A DNA stretch of 64,000 nt from Aquipseudomonas guryensis. Its GTDB lineage: Bacteria; Pseudomonadota; Gammaproteobacteria; Pseudomonadales; Pseudomonadaceae. A program made the translations under genes and the position numbers. Shown here one piece after another: positions 10,685 to 20,862 of this stretch. Under the pieces are notes generated by a model, which saw only the letters and a program-made list of their open reading frames with translations, had not been told where the DNA came from and made no database searches. The first letter of the stretch is position 1, and each line of letters begins with the position of its first letter. The stretch spans positions 186,001 through 250,000 of the forward strand of contig NZ_JACJFN010000004.1 in NCBI RefSeq assembly GCF_014164785.1, written 5' to 3'.

Positions 10685-11158
10685 TCAATCCAGACGAATA
10701 TTCAGACTCTGTGCGCTGCCCAGTCGGGCCGAGCAGCTCAGGCTCAGGCGTTGTGCTGGCTGCAGTTTGATCCAGCTAACCACAGTGTGGCTGCGGCCCA
10801 GGCGCAGGGCCTCACGGGCGAGATCGAAGCTGTTCTGTCCGGTGCGTGGCTGCAGTACCAGCAAACGATCCAGGTTGAGTCCGGCACTACGCAGCCAGGC
10901 ATTGGTCAGGCCGGCGGGTGGGGCGATAAGGGTCAGCCAGCGGGCGTCCTGGTTCTGGCTCAGTTCGCGCAGTACCGGGCCCAGCAGGTGACGGCAGTGA
11001 TTTAGCGAGCCAGACAGGGATAGCTCGCTGAAGGGCTCCGATTCTTCTGCCCAGGACGGCAGTTCAACGCTATCGGTGAGTTGCGGGACCAGGCTCTGGC
11101 CTAGGAAAGCTTCGAACAGCGGAAGTTGCGAACGATTCAGCGACTGCGGGAACTGCAT
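10685..11158 (-). CDS. sulA: SOS cell-division inhibitor SulA
   Basis: This is a SulA-family protein (157 aa) that blocks FtsZ polymerisation after DNA damage. The conserved core is visible as RWLTLIAPPAGLTNAWLRSAGLNLDRLLVLQ and the later segment LRLGRSHTVVSWIK. It lies 33 nt downstream of lexA on the same strand with its own ribosome binding site (AAGGAGAG). Transcription from the doubly operated lexA promoter would therefore include it. The lexA-sulA pairing is typical of Pseudomonas and differs from E. coli, where the two genes are separate. Confidence 0.93.
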   Translation of the reverse strand: MQFPQSLNRSQLPLFEAFLGQSLVPQLTDSVELPSWAEESEPFSELSLSGSLNHCRHLLGPVLRELSQNQDARWLTLIAPPAGLTNAWLRSAGLNLDRLLVLQPRTGQNSFDLAREALRLGRSHTVVSWIKLQPAQRLSLSCSARLGSAQSLNIRLD

Positions 11159-11191
11159 GAAGCTCTCCTTACGACCTAGTGGCGTATCACG

Positions 11192-11803
11192 TTAGCGACG
11201 GATCACGCCGACACTCAAACCTTCGATGATCAGATCCTGTTCTTCCAGATTCACTTCGATCGGGGCGAACTCGGGGTTTTCGGCAATCAGCAGCACCTTG
11301 TTGCCGCTACGCTGAAAGCGCTTGACCGTGACCTCGTCGTCGATACGGGCGACTACTATCTGGCCGTTGCGGGCTTCGCGGGTGGTGTGCACGGCTAGCA
11401 GGTCGCCGTCGAAAATGCCGATGTCCTTCATGCTCATGCCGCGTACCCGCAGCAGGTAGTCGGCACGTGGATGGAAGAAGCCGGGATTGATCTGGCAGGA
11501 CTCTTCGACATGCTGCTGTGCCAGGATTGGCGCGCCGGCGGCAACCCGGCCGATGATGGGCAGGCCTTCTTCTTCCTGCGCCTCCGGCTCGTAGCCAGGG
11601 ATGCGGATGCCGCGCGAAGCGCCAGGGGTCATCTCGATGGCGCCTTTACGGGCCAGCGCCTTGAGATGTTCCTCGGCAGCGTTGGGCGACTTGAAACCCA
11701 GCTCCTGAGCGATTTCGGCGCGGGTTGGCGGGTAACCGTTAGCTTCCAGGCAGCGCTTGATGAAGGCGAGGATTTCAGCTTGGCGAGGCGTGAGCTTGAG
11801 CAT
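11192..11803 (-). CDS. lexA: SOS repressor LexA
   Basis: This is the transcriptional repressor of the SOS regulon, 203 aa. The N-terminal winged helix covers about residues 1-65 ([17 protein letters not shown]). Self-cleavage occurs at Ala89-Gly90 (RVAAGAP), catalysed by Ser124 (GMSMKDIGI) and Lys161 (VKRF) when RecA filaments are present. I chose the ATG at 11803, which gives the normal family length. An upstream in-frame extension would run through the operators. The ribosome binding site is weak. Two SOS boxes directly upstream show autoregulation. sulA follows in the same transcript and psrA is divergent. Confidence 0.98.
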   Translation of the reverse strand: MLKLTPRQAEILAFIKRCLEANGYPPTRAEIAQELGFKSPNAAEEHLKALARKGAIEMTPGASRGIRIPGYEPEAQEEEGLPIIGRVAAGAPILAQQHVEESCQINPGFFHPRADYLLRVRGMSMKDIGIFDGDLLAVHTTREARNGQIVVARIDDEVTVKRFQRSGNKVLLIAENPEFAPIEVNLEEQDLIIEGLSVGVIRR

Positions 11804-11812
11804 GATGGTTGT

Positions 11813-11828
11813 CTGTCTGTTTATACAG
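11813..11828. promoter_or_regulatory. SOS box 1 (LexA operator)
   Basis: The 16-bp sequence CTGTCTGTTTATACAG matches the LexA operator rule CTG-N10-CAG with an AT-rich centre. It lies 10 bp upstream of the lexA start codon. Confidence 0.92.
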
Positions 11829-11831
11829 TTG

Positions 11832-11847
11832 CTGTGATTATATACAG
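11832..11847. promoter_or_regulatory. SOS box 2 (LexA operator)
   Basis: CTGTGATTATATACAG is a second CTG-N10-CAG operator separated from the first by 3 bp. The tandem arrangement gives cooperative autorepression of lexA, as in many proteobacteria. Confidence 0.93.
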
Positions 11848-11985
11848 TGATTTTGACCTGGCAACAGTTCTTTTTGCTCAGGGCATTGTGGTCATTTCTG
11901 CCGCTTGCCGACTTTGCGCAAGGTTCTGCCAATCTGCTCTATGGTTAAATGCGTGACTGGTCAGCCATGAAAGGGCCTGTGAGGC

Positions 11986-12015
11986 TTGACAGGGCATCGG
12001 CCTGAAACGTATGTT
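11986..12015 (+). promoter_or_regulatory. psrA: Sigma-70 promoter of psrA
   Basis: An exact TTGACA (11986-11991) is followed after 18 nt by TATGTT (12010-12015). The -10 hexamer lies inside the PsrA operator, so binding of PsrA would block RNA polymerase. Confidence 0.65.
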
Positions 12016-12030
12016 TCAAACAAGTGTTTG
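12004..12030. promoter_or_regulatory. Double PsrA operator (autoregulation)
   Basis: Two perfect palindromes of the PsrA type, GAAAC-GTAT-GTTTC (12004-12017) and CAAAC-AAGT-GTTTG (12017-12030), abut and share one base. They end 15 bp before the psrA start codon. Each fits (C/G)AAAC-N4-GTTT(G/C) exactly. Confidence 0.88.
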
Positions 12031-12045
12031 TCAGGTGGATATTTC

Positions 12046-12750
12046 ATGGCTCAGTCAGAAACAGTCGAGCGCATTCTCGATGCTGCGGAGCAGTTGTTTG
12101 CGGAAAAAGGCTTCGCCGAGACTTCTCTGCGCCTGATCACCAGCAAGGCTGGGGTCAATCTGGCAGCGGTCAATTACCACTTCGGCTCGAAGAAGGCGCT
12201 GATCCAGGCAGTGTTCTCGCGCTTTCTCGGTCCGTTCTGCGCCAGCTTGGAGAAGGAGCTGGATCGCCGTCAGGGCAAGCCGGAGAGCAAGGCCAGCCTC
12301 GAAGAGTTGCTGGAAATCCTCGTGGAGCAGGCGCTGGCAGTCAAACCGCGCAGCGGTAACGACTTGTCTATCTTCATGCGCCTGCTGGGCCTGGCGTTCA
12401 GTCAGAGCCAGGGTCACCTGCGGCGTTACCTGGAAGACATGTACGGCAAGGTGTTCCGTCGCTACCTCGTACTGTTGCATGAAGCTGCGCCACGAATACC
12501 GCCGCTGGAGCTGTTCTGGCGTGTGCATTTCATGCTGGGTGCTGCGGCGTTCAGCATGTCCGGGATCAAGGCGCTGCGGGCGATTGCCGAGAACGATTTT
12601 GGTGTGGATACCTCGATCGAGCAGGTCATGCGCCTGATGGTGCCGTTCCTCGCCGCAGGCATGCGCGCGGAGACCGGGGTCAACGATGAAGCCCTGGCCA
12701 GCGCCCAGCTCAAACCGCGGGCCAAGGTAGCGGTCGCCGCGAAAGGCTGA
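12046..12750 (+). CDS. psrA: TetR-family fatty-acid-responsive regulator PsrA
   Basis: This TetR-type regulator (234 aa) represses fatty-acid beta-oxidation genes and its own gene, and in pseudomonads also activates rpoS. It dissociates on binding long-chain fatty acids. The N-terminal helix-turn-helix is clear (ILDAAEQLFAEKGFAETSLRLITSKAGVNLAAVNYHFGSKK, about residues 10-50), and a helical ligand-binding domain follows. I chose the ATG at 12046, preceded by AGGTGGA, because an upstream in-frame start would translate through the operators. Two perfect PsrA palindromes cover its promoter, and a degenerate copy precedes fadBA in this same window. Confidence 0.96.
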   Translation: MAQSETVERILDAAEQLFAEKGFAETSLRLITSKAGVNLAAVNYHFGSKKALIQAVFSRFLGPFCASLEKELDRRQGKPESKASLEELLEILVEQALAVKPRSGNDLSIFMRLLGLAFSQSQGHLRRYLEDMYGKVFRRYLVLLHEAAPRIPPLELFWRVHFMLGAAAFSMSGIKALRAIAENDFGVDTSIEQVMRLMVPFLAAGMRAETGVNDEALASAQLKPRAKVAVAAKG

Positions 12751-12794
12751 TTGCGGCTGTGCCCGAGCGGGCCGATCGGCTAAGCTAGCCGCCC

Positions 12795-13319
12795 ATGCGC
12801 CCGCTCGATTTCCTGCATATTTCCATTGCTGATCAATGCCTGTACGGCTTCGCCGACGGGCATTTGGTGCTGCGCCTGTCTGTCTCCACTGCTTTGAATG
12901 GTGCGGGTGAGCGCAGCGGTTCCAACTGCACGCCGCGCGGCCGTCACCAGGTGCGGGCGAAGATCGGCGAGGGTTTGCCGCTGGGTGCCGTTTTGCGCGG
13001 GCGGCGCTGGACCGGCGAGGTCTGGTCCAATGAATTGCACCAGCAGTTTCCCGGTCGCGACTGGATCCTGACCCGCATCCTCTGGCTCAGTGGTTGCGAA
13101 CCGGGCATCAATCGCCTGGGCGCCGTCGATACCTTTCGCCGCTACATCTACCTGCACGGTACGCCGGACACCGAGCCGCTGGGCGTGCCGCTGTCCCACG
13201 GCTGCGTGCGTCTGCGCAACGCCGACCTGCTGCAACTTTTCCCCCGTGTGCCGCTGCATTGCGCGGTACTGATCGATGAGGCGCCGTGTCCCGCATGGGC
13301 GGCCGCCGATCTCGTTTAA
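12795..13319 (+). CDS. L,D-transpeptidase (YkuD domain, 174 aa)
   Basis: The protein carries the YkuD catalytic signature in HGTPDTEPLGVPLSHGCVRL, with the nucleophilic Cys in SHGCVRL. Such enzymes make 3-3 cross-links in peptidoglycan or attach proteins to it. No signal peptide or transmembrane segment is visible, which is unusual for a periplasmic enzyme but is seen in short YkuD members. The start codon is weakly supported because no good ribosome binding site precedes it. It lies just upstream of the peptidoglycan-recycling gene nagZ with a 9-nt gap, so both may share a transcript. Confidence 0.88.
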   Translation: MRPLDFLHISIADQCLYGFADGHLVLRLSVSTALNGAGERSGSNCTPRGRHQVRAKIGEGLPLGAVLRGRRWTGEVWSNELHQQFPGRDWILTRILWLSGCEPGINRLGAVDTFRRYIYLHGTPDTEPLGVPLSHGCVRLRNADLLQLFPRVPLHCAVLIDEAPCPAWAAADLV

Positions 13320-13328
13320 GGACTACTC

Positions 13329-15102
<1,774 letters not shown>

Positions 15103-15116
15103 CTTTCCGCAGGTAC

Positions 15117-15147
15117 AAAAAAAGCCCCGCACTGCGGGGCTTTTGCT
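15117..15147. terminator. Bidirectional terminator between the MTIP gene and csiV
   Basis: A 7-bp GC stem (GCCCCGC / GCGGGGC, loop ACT) is flanked by seven A on the left and four T on the right. It can therefore stop transcription from both convergent sides. Confidence 0.92.
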
Positions 15148-15160
15148 TTCTCGGGTGGGA

Positions 15161-15685
15161 TTACTGCGGGGTGACTTTCACCAGCATGCCCAGGCTGCCG
15201 TGGTCCAGATAGGTCAGCTCGCCGTTCTTCAGGCGGCTGCGCTGCTTGATGCGCTCGCTGCCGGTGAGCAGGGCGTCGGCGTCGAACTGGTTGACCCAGA
15301 TGTCGGCGTCGATATCGACCAGGCGCTCCAGCAGGGTGAGGGCGATGGTGCCTTCCACCGGGTAATGGCCGAACTGCTCGTTGCCAGTGCTCAGCGCCGA
15401 CTTGCCCGGCACTGCGCCGAGGGTCTGGGCCCACGCCTTGTGCAGCAGCACCTGGTAGCCGCTGCCTGGGTTGAGTTTGGCCGCCACGTCTTCCAGGGCG
15501 ATGCCGCGCTCGTTGCCGGCAATCGATTGGGCGCCTGCGGCCCAGTCGTCCGGCGCCGGCTGGCTGGCGACCACCGGCTGGCCGGCCTGACGGAACACGA
15601 TGACCTCGATCTGGTACAGCGCATCGGCGAACGCCGAGGGTGCCAGCAGGCAGAGCAGCAGGGTGAGATGGCGGAATGCGCGCAT
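15161..15685 (-). CDS. csiV: CsiV-family periplasmic protein (174 aa)
   Basis: The protein begins with a clear Sec signal peptide (LTLLLCLLAPSAFA, probable cleavage before DALYQIEV). It contains the family motif YQIEVIVFRQ and a mature beta-rich part with ERLVDIDADIWVNQF. CsiV proteins were described as peptidoglycan-binding cell-shape factors in Vibrio. The role in Pseudomonas is inferred only by family. The start lies 12 nt downstream of the mfd stop on the same strand, so mfd and csiV are probably co-transcribed, as in other gammaproteobacteria. Confidence 0.85.
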   Translation of the reverse strand: MRAFRHLTLLLCLLAPSAFADALYQIEVIVFRQAGQPVVASQPAPDDWAAGAQSIAGNERGIALEDVAAKLNPGSGYQVLLHKAWAQTLGAVPGKSALSTGNEQFGHYPVEGTIALTLLERLVDIDADIWVNQFDADALLTGSERIKQRSRLKNGELTYLDHGSLGMLVKVTPQ

Positions 15686-15697
15686 GGGGTCAGTCCT

Positions 15698-18600
15698 TTA
15701 AACAGATTGCGAGAGTAGACGCTCGAGCAGGGCCTCGAGGGTGTTGAAACGTTCTTCCGGGCGCTCCATCGGCACCTGGAATTTGAACATCGTGGCGCCT
15801 TCGAACTTGTAGCGCTTGGGCTGGCTCTGGATCAGCTTGATCAGGGTCAGCGGGTCGACACAGGTAGTGGCGGCGAACTCGATGCGTCCACCTTGCGGGC
15901 CGGCATCGATCTTCTTGATCCCGAGCTTTTCCGCCTGCAGCTTGAGCAGGGTGATGCGCACCAGGTTCTTGGTCGGGTCTGGCAGCAGGCCGAAGCGGTC
16001 GATCATTTCCACCTGCAGCTCTTTCAGGCCATCCTCGTCGGCGGCGTTGGCGATGCGCTTGTAGAGGATGAGGCGAGCGTGCACGTCCGGCAGGTAGTCC
16101 TCGGGGATCAGCGCGGGTACGCGCAGGTTGATCTCCGGGCCGCCACCGAGCGGCTGGTCGAGGTTTGGCTGCTCGCCCTTGCGGATGGCTTTGACCGCGC
16201 GTTCGAGCATTTCCATATAGAGGGTGAAGCCCACCGCCTGGATCTGCCCGCTCTGGCCGTCGCCGAGCAGTTCGCCGGCGCCGCGGATTTCCAGGTCGTG
16301 GGTGGCCAGGACGAAGCCGGCGCCGAGGTCCTGGGCGTTGCTGATGGCCTCCAGGCGCTTTTGTGCGTCTTCGGTCATCTGCTTGCGCGGCGGGGTCAGC
16401 AGGTAGGCGTAGGCCTGGTGGTGGCTGCGGCCGACGCGGCCGCGCAGCTGGTGTAGTTGTGCCAGGCCGAACTTGTCGGCGCGCTCGATGATGATGGTGT
16501 TGGCGCTCGGCACGTCGATGCCGGTCTCGATGATGGTCGAGGCGATCAGCACGTTGAAGCGCTTGTGGTAGAAGTCGCTCATCACCTGTTCCAGCTCGCG
16601 CTCGCGCATCTGCCCGTGGCCGATGCCGATGCGCGCTTCCGGCACCAGCTCGGCCAGGTCGGCGGCGCACTTCTCGATGGTCTTCACATCGTTGTGCAGG
16701 TAGTACACCTGGCCGCCGCGCAGCAGTTCACGCAGCAGGGCTTCCTTGATCGTCGGGTTGTTCTGCTCCATGACGAAGGTGCGCACCGACAGGCGCCGCG
16801 CCGGTGGGGTGGCGATGATCGACAGGTCGCGCATGCCCGCCACCGCCATGTTCAGCGTGCGCGGAATCGGCGTGGCGGTCAGGGTGAGGATGTCCACCTC
16901 GCTGCGCAGGGCCTTGAGCTGTTCCTTCTGGCGCACGCCGAAACGGTGCTCTTCGTCGATGATGCACAGGCCCAGGTCCTTGAAGCGCACATCGTCCTGC
17001 AGCAGCTTGTGGGTGCCGATGACGATGTCGATCTTGCCTTCGGCTAGCTTGGCCACGGCCTCGTTGACTTCCTTGGTCGATTTGAAGCGGCTCATCACCT
17101 CGACCGTCACCGGCCAGTCGGCGAAGCGGTCGCGGAAGCTGTTGTAGTGCTGCTGGGCGAGCAGGGTGGTGGGTACCAGCACCGCCACCTGGCGGCCGCT
17201 GTGCACGGCAATAAAAGCCGCGCGCATGGCTACTTCGGTCTTGCCGAAGCCAACATCGCCGCAGACCAGGCGATCCATCGGCTTGGGCGCCAGCATGTCG
17301 GCCAGCACTGCTTCGATGGCGGTCTGCTGGTCCGGGGTTTCCTCGAAGGGGAAGCCGGCGCTGAAGGTGGCGTAGTCGGCCAGTGGGTCCTTGAACGCAT
17401 AGCCTTCGCGGGCGGCGCGGCGGGCGTAGATGTCGAGCAGCTCGGCGGCGACGTCGCGCACCTGTTCGGCGGCCTTGCGCTTGGCCTTCTGCCAGGTCTC
17501 GGAGCCGAGGCGGTGCAGCGGGGCGAGGGCGTCGTCGCTGCCGGTGTAGCGGGCGATCAGGTGCAGGCTGGCCACCGGCACGTAGAGCTTGGCTTCCTCG
17601 GCGTACATCAGGGCGAGGAATTCGGCGGCCTGGCCGTCGATTTCCAGGGTGACCAGGCCCAGGTAGCGGCCGACGCCGTGGTCGATATGCACCACCGGCG
17701 AGCCTTCGCGCAGCTCGGTGAGGTTCTTGATCACGTTGTCGCCGCCATCGCGCGATTTCTCGCGGCGGCGGCGCTGCATCACGCGCTGGCCGAACAGCGG
17801 GCTCTCGGCGATCAGGGCGATGTCGTCAAGCAGCAGGCCTTCATCCAGCGGCGCGATGCAGATGCCCAGGCGCGAGGTGCTGGCGGTGAACTCCGGCCAT
17901 CCGCTGACTTCCAGCGGTTTCAGCTTGAGGCGGGCGAGCAGCTCCAGTAGCACTTCGCGCCGCCCGGCCGATTCGGCACAGAACAGCACGCGGCCCGGGT
18001 ATTCCTCGATAAAACGCCGTAGCGCCGCCAGCGGCTCGCTGGCCTTGGCCTGGATCGCCAGGTCGGGCAGGGCGCGTGCGTCGAAGCGCTCGCGGCCGAC
18101 GCCGGTTTCGATATCGGCCTGGTCGGCGACCACCCGTGGCCAGTTCTTCAGGCGGCCGAAGCAGTCGTCCACCGGCAGGAACAGATCGGCCGGCGGCAGC
18201 AGTGGGCGCTCGGGATCAACCTTGCGGTCTTCATAGCGGTTGCGTGCGTCGTTCCAGAACTGTTCGGCGGCCTTCTCGATGCCCGGCAGGGAAAACACCT
18301 GGGTGTCGGTCGGCAGATAGTCGAACAGGGTGGCGCTGTCCTCGAAGAACAGCGGCAGGTAGTACTCGATACCGGCGGGGGTGATACCGGTTGAGAGGTC
18401 CTGGTAGATCGGGCAGCGGCGAAAATCCACGTCGAAGCGCTCGCGGAAACGGCCGCGAAAATCGGTGACGGATTTCTTGTCCAGCGGGAACTCGCGCGCC
18501 GGCAGCAGGCGGATCGACTCGACCTTGTCCACCGAACGCTGGGTTTCCGGGTCGAAGGTGCGCAGGGTTTCGATCTCGTCGTCGAACAGGTCGATGCGAA

Positions 18601-19147
18601 ACGGCGTCTCGCTGCCCATCGGGAACAGGTCGATCAGCGCGCCGCGCACGGCGAATTCGCCGTGTTCATAGACGGTATCCACGCAGCGGTAGCCGGCGGC
18701 TTCCAGGCGGGCGCGCATTTCGTCGACGTTGAGTTTTTGTCCGACATCCAGCACCAGCCCGGAACCGAGCAGGAAACGGGTCGGCGCCAGGCGGTGCAGG
18801 GCGGTGCTGATCGGCACCACCAGTACGCCGTGCTTGAGCTGCGGCAGGCGGTAGAGCGCGGCGATGCGCTGGGAAATGATGTCCTGGTGCGGCGAAAACA
18901 CGTCGTAGGGCAGGGTTTCCCAGTCGGGGAAGTGCAGTACCGGCAGTTCCGGGGCGAAAAACGCCAGCTCTTCCTGCAGGCGCTCGGCGCTCTGGCTGTC
19001 GGCGGTCAGCAACAGGGTGAAGCGCTTTGCGGCGCTGGCGGCTTCGGCAATCGCCAACGACAGCGCGGCACCGGGCAGGTTGCCCCAGTGTTGCTTGCCA
19101 GTGGCGGCAGGTAGTTTCGGTAGGCGCAGGACGGACGCGGTCGGCAT
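15698..19147 (-). CDS. mfd: Transcription-repair coupling factor Mfd
   Basis: This DNA translocase (1149 aa) removes stalled RNA polymerase and recruits UvrA. The N-terminal UvrB-like part contains the DWETLPYDVFSPHQD segment, and the RNA polymerase-interacting region follows (VHIDHGVGRYLGLVTLEI). The translocase domain has Walker A (GDVGFGKTEVAMRAAF), Walker B as DEEH (IIDEEHRFGVRQKE) and motif GRVGRS. I chose the ATG at 19147, which gives the normal length. In-frame TTG and GTG codons lie 6-12 nt further upstream and none has a strong ribosome binding site. csiV follows on the same strand and the GAPDH gene is divergent. Confidence 0.97.
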   Translation of the reverse strand: MPTASVLRLPKLPAATGKQHWGNLPGAALSLAIAEAASAAKRFTLLLTADSQSAERLQEELAFFAPELPVLHFPDWETLPYDVFSPHQDIISQRIAALYRLPQLKHGVLVVPISTALHRLAPTRFLLGSGLVLDVGQKLNVDEMRARLEAAGYRCVDTVYEHGEFAVRGALIDLFPMGSETPFRIDLFDDEIETLRTFDPETQRSVDKVESIRLLPAREFPLDKKSVTDFRGRFRERFDVDFRRCPIYQDLSTGITPAGIEYYLPLFFEDSATLFDYLPTDTQVFSLPGIEKAAEQFWNDARNRYEDRKVDPERPLLPPADLFLPVDDCFGRLKNWPRVVADQADIETGVGRERFDARALPDLAIQAKASEPLAALRRFIEEYPGRVLFCAESAGRREVLLELLARLKLKPLEVSGWPEFTASTSRLGICIAPLDEGLLLDDIALIAESPLFGQRVMQRRRREKSRDGGDNVIKNLTELREGSPVVHIDHGVGRYLGLVTLEIDGQAAEFLALMYAEEAKLYVPVASLHLIARYTGSDDALAPLHRLGSETWQKAKRKAAEQVRDVAAELLDIYARRAAREGYAFKDPLADYATFSAGFPFEETPDQQTAIEAVLADMLAPKPMDRLVCGDVGFGKTEVAMRAAFIAVHSGRQVAVLVPTTLLAQQHYNSFRDRFADWPVTVEVMSRFKSTKEVNEAVAKLAEGKIDIVIGTHKLLQDDVRFKDLGLCIIDEEHRFGVRQKEQLKALRSEVDILTLTATPIPRTLNMAVAGMRDLSIIATPPARRLSVRTFVMEQNNPTIKEALLRELLRGGQVYYLHNDVKTIEKCAADLAELVPEARIGIGHGQMRERELEQVMSDFYHKRFNVLIASTIIETGIDVPSANTIIIERADKFGLAQLHQLRGRVGRSHHQAYAYLLTPPRKQMTEDAQKRLEAISNAQDLGAGFVLATHDLEIRGAGELLGDGQSGQIQAVGFTLYMEMLERAVKAIRKGEQPNLDQPLGGGPEINLRVPALIPEDYLPDVHARLILYKRIANAADEDGLKELQVEMIDRFGLLPDPTKNLVRITLLKLQAEKLGIKKIDAGPQGGRIEFAATTCVDPLTLIKLIQSQPKRYKFEGATMFKFQVPMERPEERFNTLEALLERLLSQSV

Positions 19148-19231
19148 AGACACAGGCAACGCAACCCCAGATTGGCGAGCGGGCGATTGTAGCCAGGGGA
19201 GATAGCGGCTGTCAGTCGCGACAGGCGCGCA

Positions 19232-19260
19232 TTGCTCAGGCGCGCGTGCGCCGTCATAAT
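19232..19260 (+). promoter_or_regulatory. Probable promoter of the GAPDH gene
   Basis: CATAAT (19255-19260), matching 5 of 6 bases of the -10 consensus, lies 17 nt after TTGCTC (19232-19237). Transcription would start near 19267, 36 nt before the chosen GTG start codon. Confidence 0.5.
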
Positions 19261-19302
19261 GTAGCCCCTTTTTTCAGCCCCTACATGTGGAAGGTATTGC
19301 CC

Positions 19303-20751
19303 GTGACCCAGAAGCCCGACCAGTGTCTCGGTGAGTGGATCGATCGTGAAGCCCTCGCAGAAGCGATGATCCCGATGATCGGCCAGCTCTACCGCAACAA
19401 CAGCGTGGTGACCTCGATCTACGGCCGTGGTCTGATCAACCGTTCGGTGATCGACATTCTCAAAGCCCACCGCTTCGCCCGTCACCGTCTGGCCGACGAC
19501 AGCGAACTGTCGGTGCACGATACCTTCCCGATCCTCAAGGCCATGGGCGAGCTCAAGCTGGGCGCCGCTTCCGTGGATCTGGGCAAGATGGCTAGCAAGT
19601 TCAAGGCCGAAGGCAAAGGCCGCAGCGTCGAGCAGTTCGTCAAGGACGAGCTAGCCGATGTAGTGGGCAAGCAGAACGGCTCCGGCCGTGAAGGCACCGA
19701 CGTGGTGCTGTACGGCTTCGGTCGTATCGGCCGCCTGCTGGCGCGCATCCTGATCGAGAAAACCGGTGGTGGCGACGGCCTGCGTCTGCGCGCCATCGTT
19801 GTACGCAAGGGCGCCAGCAATGACTTGGTCAAGCGCGCCAGCCTGCTGCGTCGTGACTCGGTACACGGCAAGTTCGACGGTACCATCACCATCGACGAAG
19901 CCAACAACACCCTGACGGCCAACGGCAACCTGATCCAGGTGATCTACGCCAAGTCGCCGACCGAAGTCGACTACACCCAATACGGCATCAAGAACGCTCT
20001 GCTGGTGGACAACACCGGCGTATGGCGTGACGCCGAGGGTCTGGGCCAGCACCTGGCTTGCCCGGGTGTCGACCGCGTAGTGCTGACCGCACCGGGCAAA
20101 GGCGCACTGAAGAACATCGTGCATGGCATCAACCATGGCGAAATCACCGCCGACGACAAGATCATCTCGGCGGCTTCCTGCACCACCAACGCCATCGTGC
20201 CGGTGCTGAAGGCTGTGAATGACCAGTACGGCATCGTCAACGGTCACGTTGAAACCGTGCATTCGTACACCAACGACCAGAACCTGATCGACAACTTCCA
20301 CAAGGGCGATCGCCGTGGTCGTAGCGCGCCGCTGAACATGGTGATCACCGAGACCGGTGCCGCCACTGCAGCCGCCAAGGCCCTGCCGGTACTGAAAGGC
20401 AAGCTGACCGGCAACGCCATTCGTGTACCGACGCCGAACGTGTCGATGGCCATTCTCAACCTGAACCTGGAGAAGGCCACGACCCGCGAAGAGATCAACG
20501 AGTACCTGCGCCAGATGGCCATGCACTCGGATCTGCAGAAGCAGATCGACTTCGTCCAGTCGCAGGAAGTGGTCTCCACCGACTTCGTCGGTTCGCGCCA
20601 CGCCGGCGTGGTCGATGCTGAAGCCACCATCTGCAACGACAACCGCGTTGTGCTGTACGTGTGGTACGACAACGAGTTCGGCTACAGCTGCCAGGTGGTG
20701 CGTGTGATGGAAGATATGGCCGGGGTTAACCCGCCAGCCTTCCCGCGCTAA
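19303..20751 (+). CDS. gap: Long-form glyceraldehyde-3-phosphate dehydrogenase
   Basis: This is a GAPDH-like enzyme of 482 aa, about 130-140 residues longer than classical GapA at its N terminus. The NAD-binding motif YGFGRIGRLLAR begins only at residue 137 and the catalytic Cys is residue 293 in SAASCTTNAIVP. The extension (from about KPDQCLGEWIDREALAEAM) is soluble and helical, and I know no function for it. I chose the GTG at 19303 because GGAAGG lies about 8 nt upstream and because Pseudomonas homologues start VTQKPDQ or MTQKPDQ. The gene is monocistronic, with a terminator downstream. Confidence 0.93.
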   Translation: MTQKPDQCLGEWIDREALAEAMIPMIGQLYRNNSVVTSIYGRGLINRSVIDILKAHRFARHRLADDSELSVHDTFPILKAMGELKLGAASVDLGKMASKFKAEGKGRSVEQFVKDELADVVGKQNGSGREGTDVVLYGFGRIGRLLARILIEKTGGGDGLRLRAIVVRKGASNDLVKRASLLRRDSVHGKFDGTITIDEANNTLTANGNLIQVIYAKSPTEVDYTQYGIKNALLVDNTGVWRDAEGLGQHLACPGVDRVVLTAPGKGALKNIVHGINHGEITADDKIISAASCTTNAIVPVLKAVNDQYGIVNGHVETVHSYTNDQNLIDNFHKGDRRGRSAPLNMVITETGAATAAAKALPVLKGKLTGNAIRVPTPNVSMAILNLNLEKATTREEINEYLRQMAMHSDLQKQIDFVQSQEVVSTDFVGSRHAGVVDAEATICNDNRVVLYVWYDNEFGYSCQVVRVMEDMAGVNPPAFPR

Positions 20752-20814
20752 GAAACTGAATAGGAGCAGCTGCAACTCGCAAGCTCCTGGTTAGTTTCTT
20801 TGTGCGAATACCAA

Positions 20815-20842
20815 CAAAACGGGAGCCTAGGCTCCCGTTTTG
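20815..20842. terminator. Bidirectional terminator after the GAPDH gene
   Basis: This is a perfect 28-bp palindrome, CAAAACGGGAGCC and its complement, with A- and T-tracts at the ends. It lies between two convergent genes. Confidence 0.9.
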
Positions 20843-20862
20843 CATTTCAGTGGCTGGCGAAC

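Noticed and set aside
11804..11932. A longer LexA beginning at 11932
   Set aside because: It would translate through both SOS boxes and exceed the normal family length. The ATG at 11803 matches all known LexA starts.
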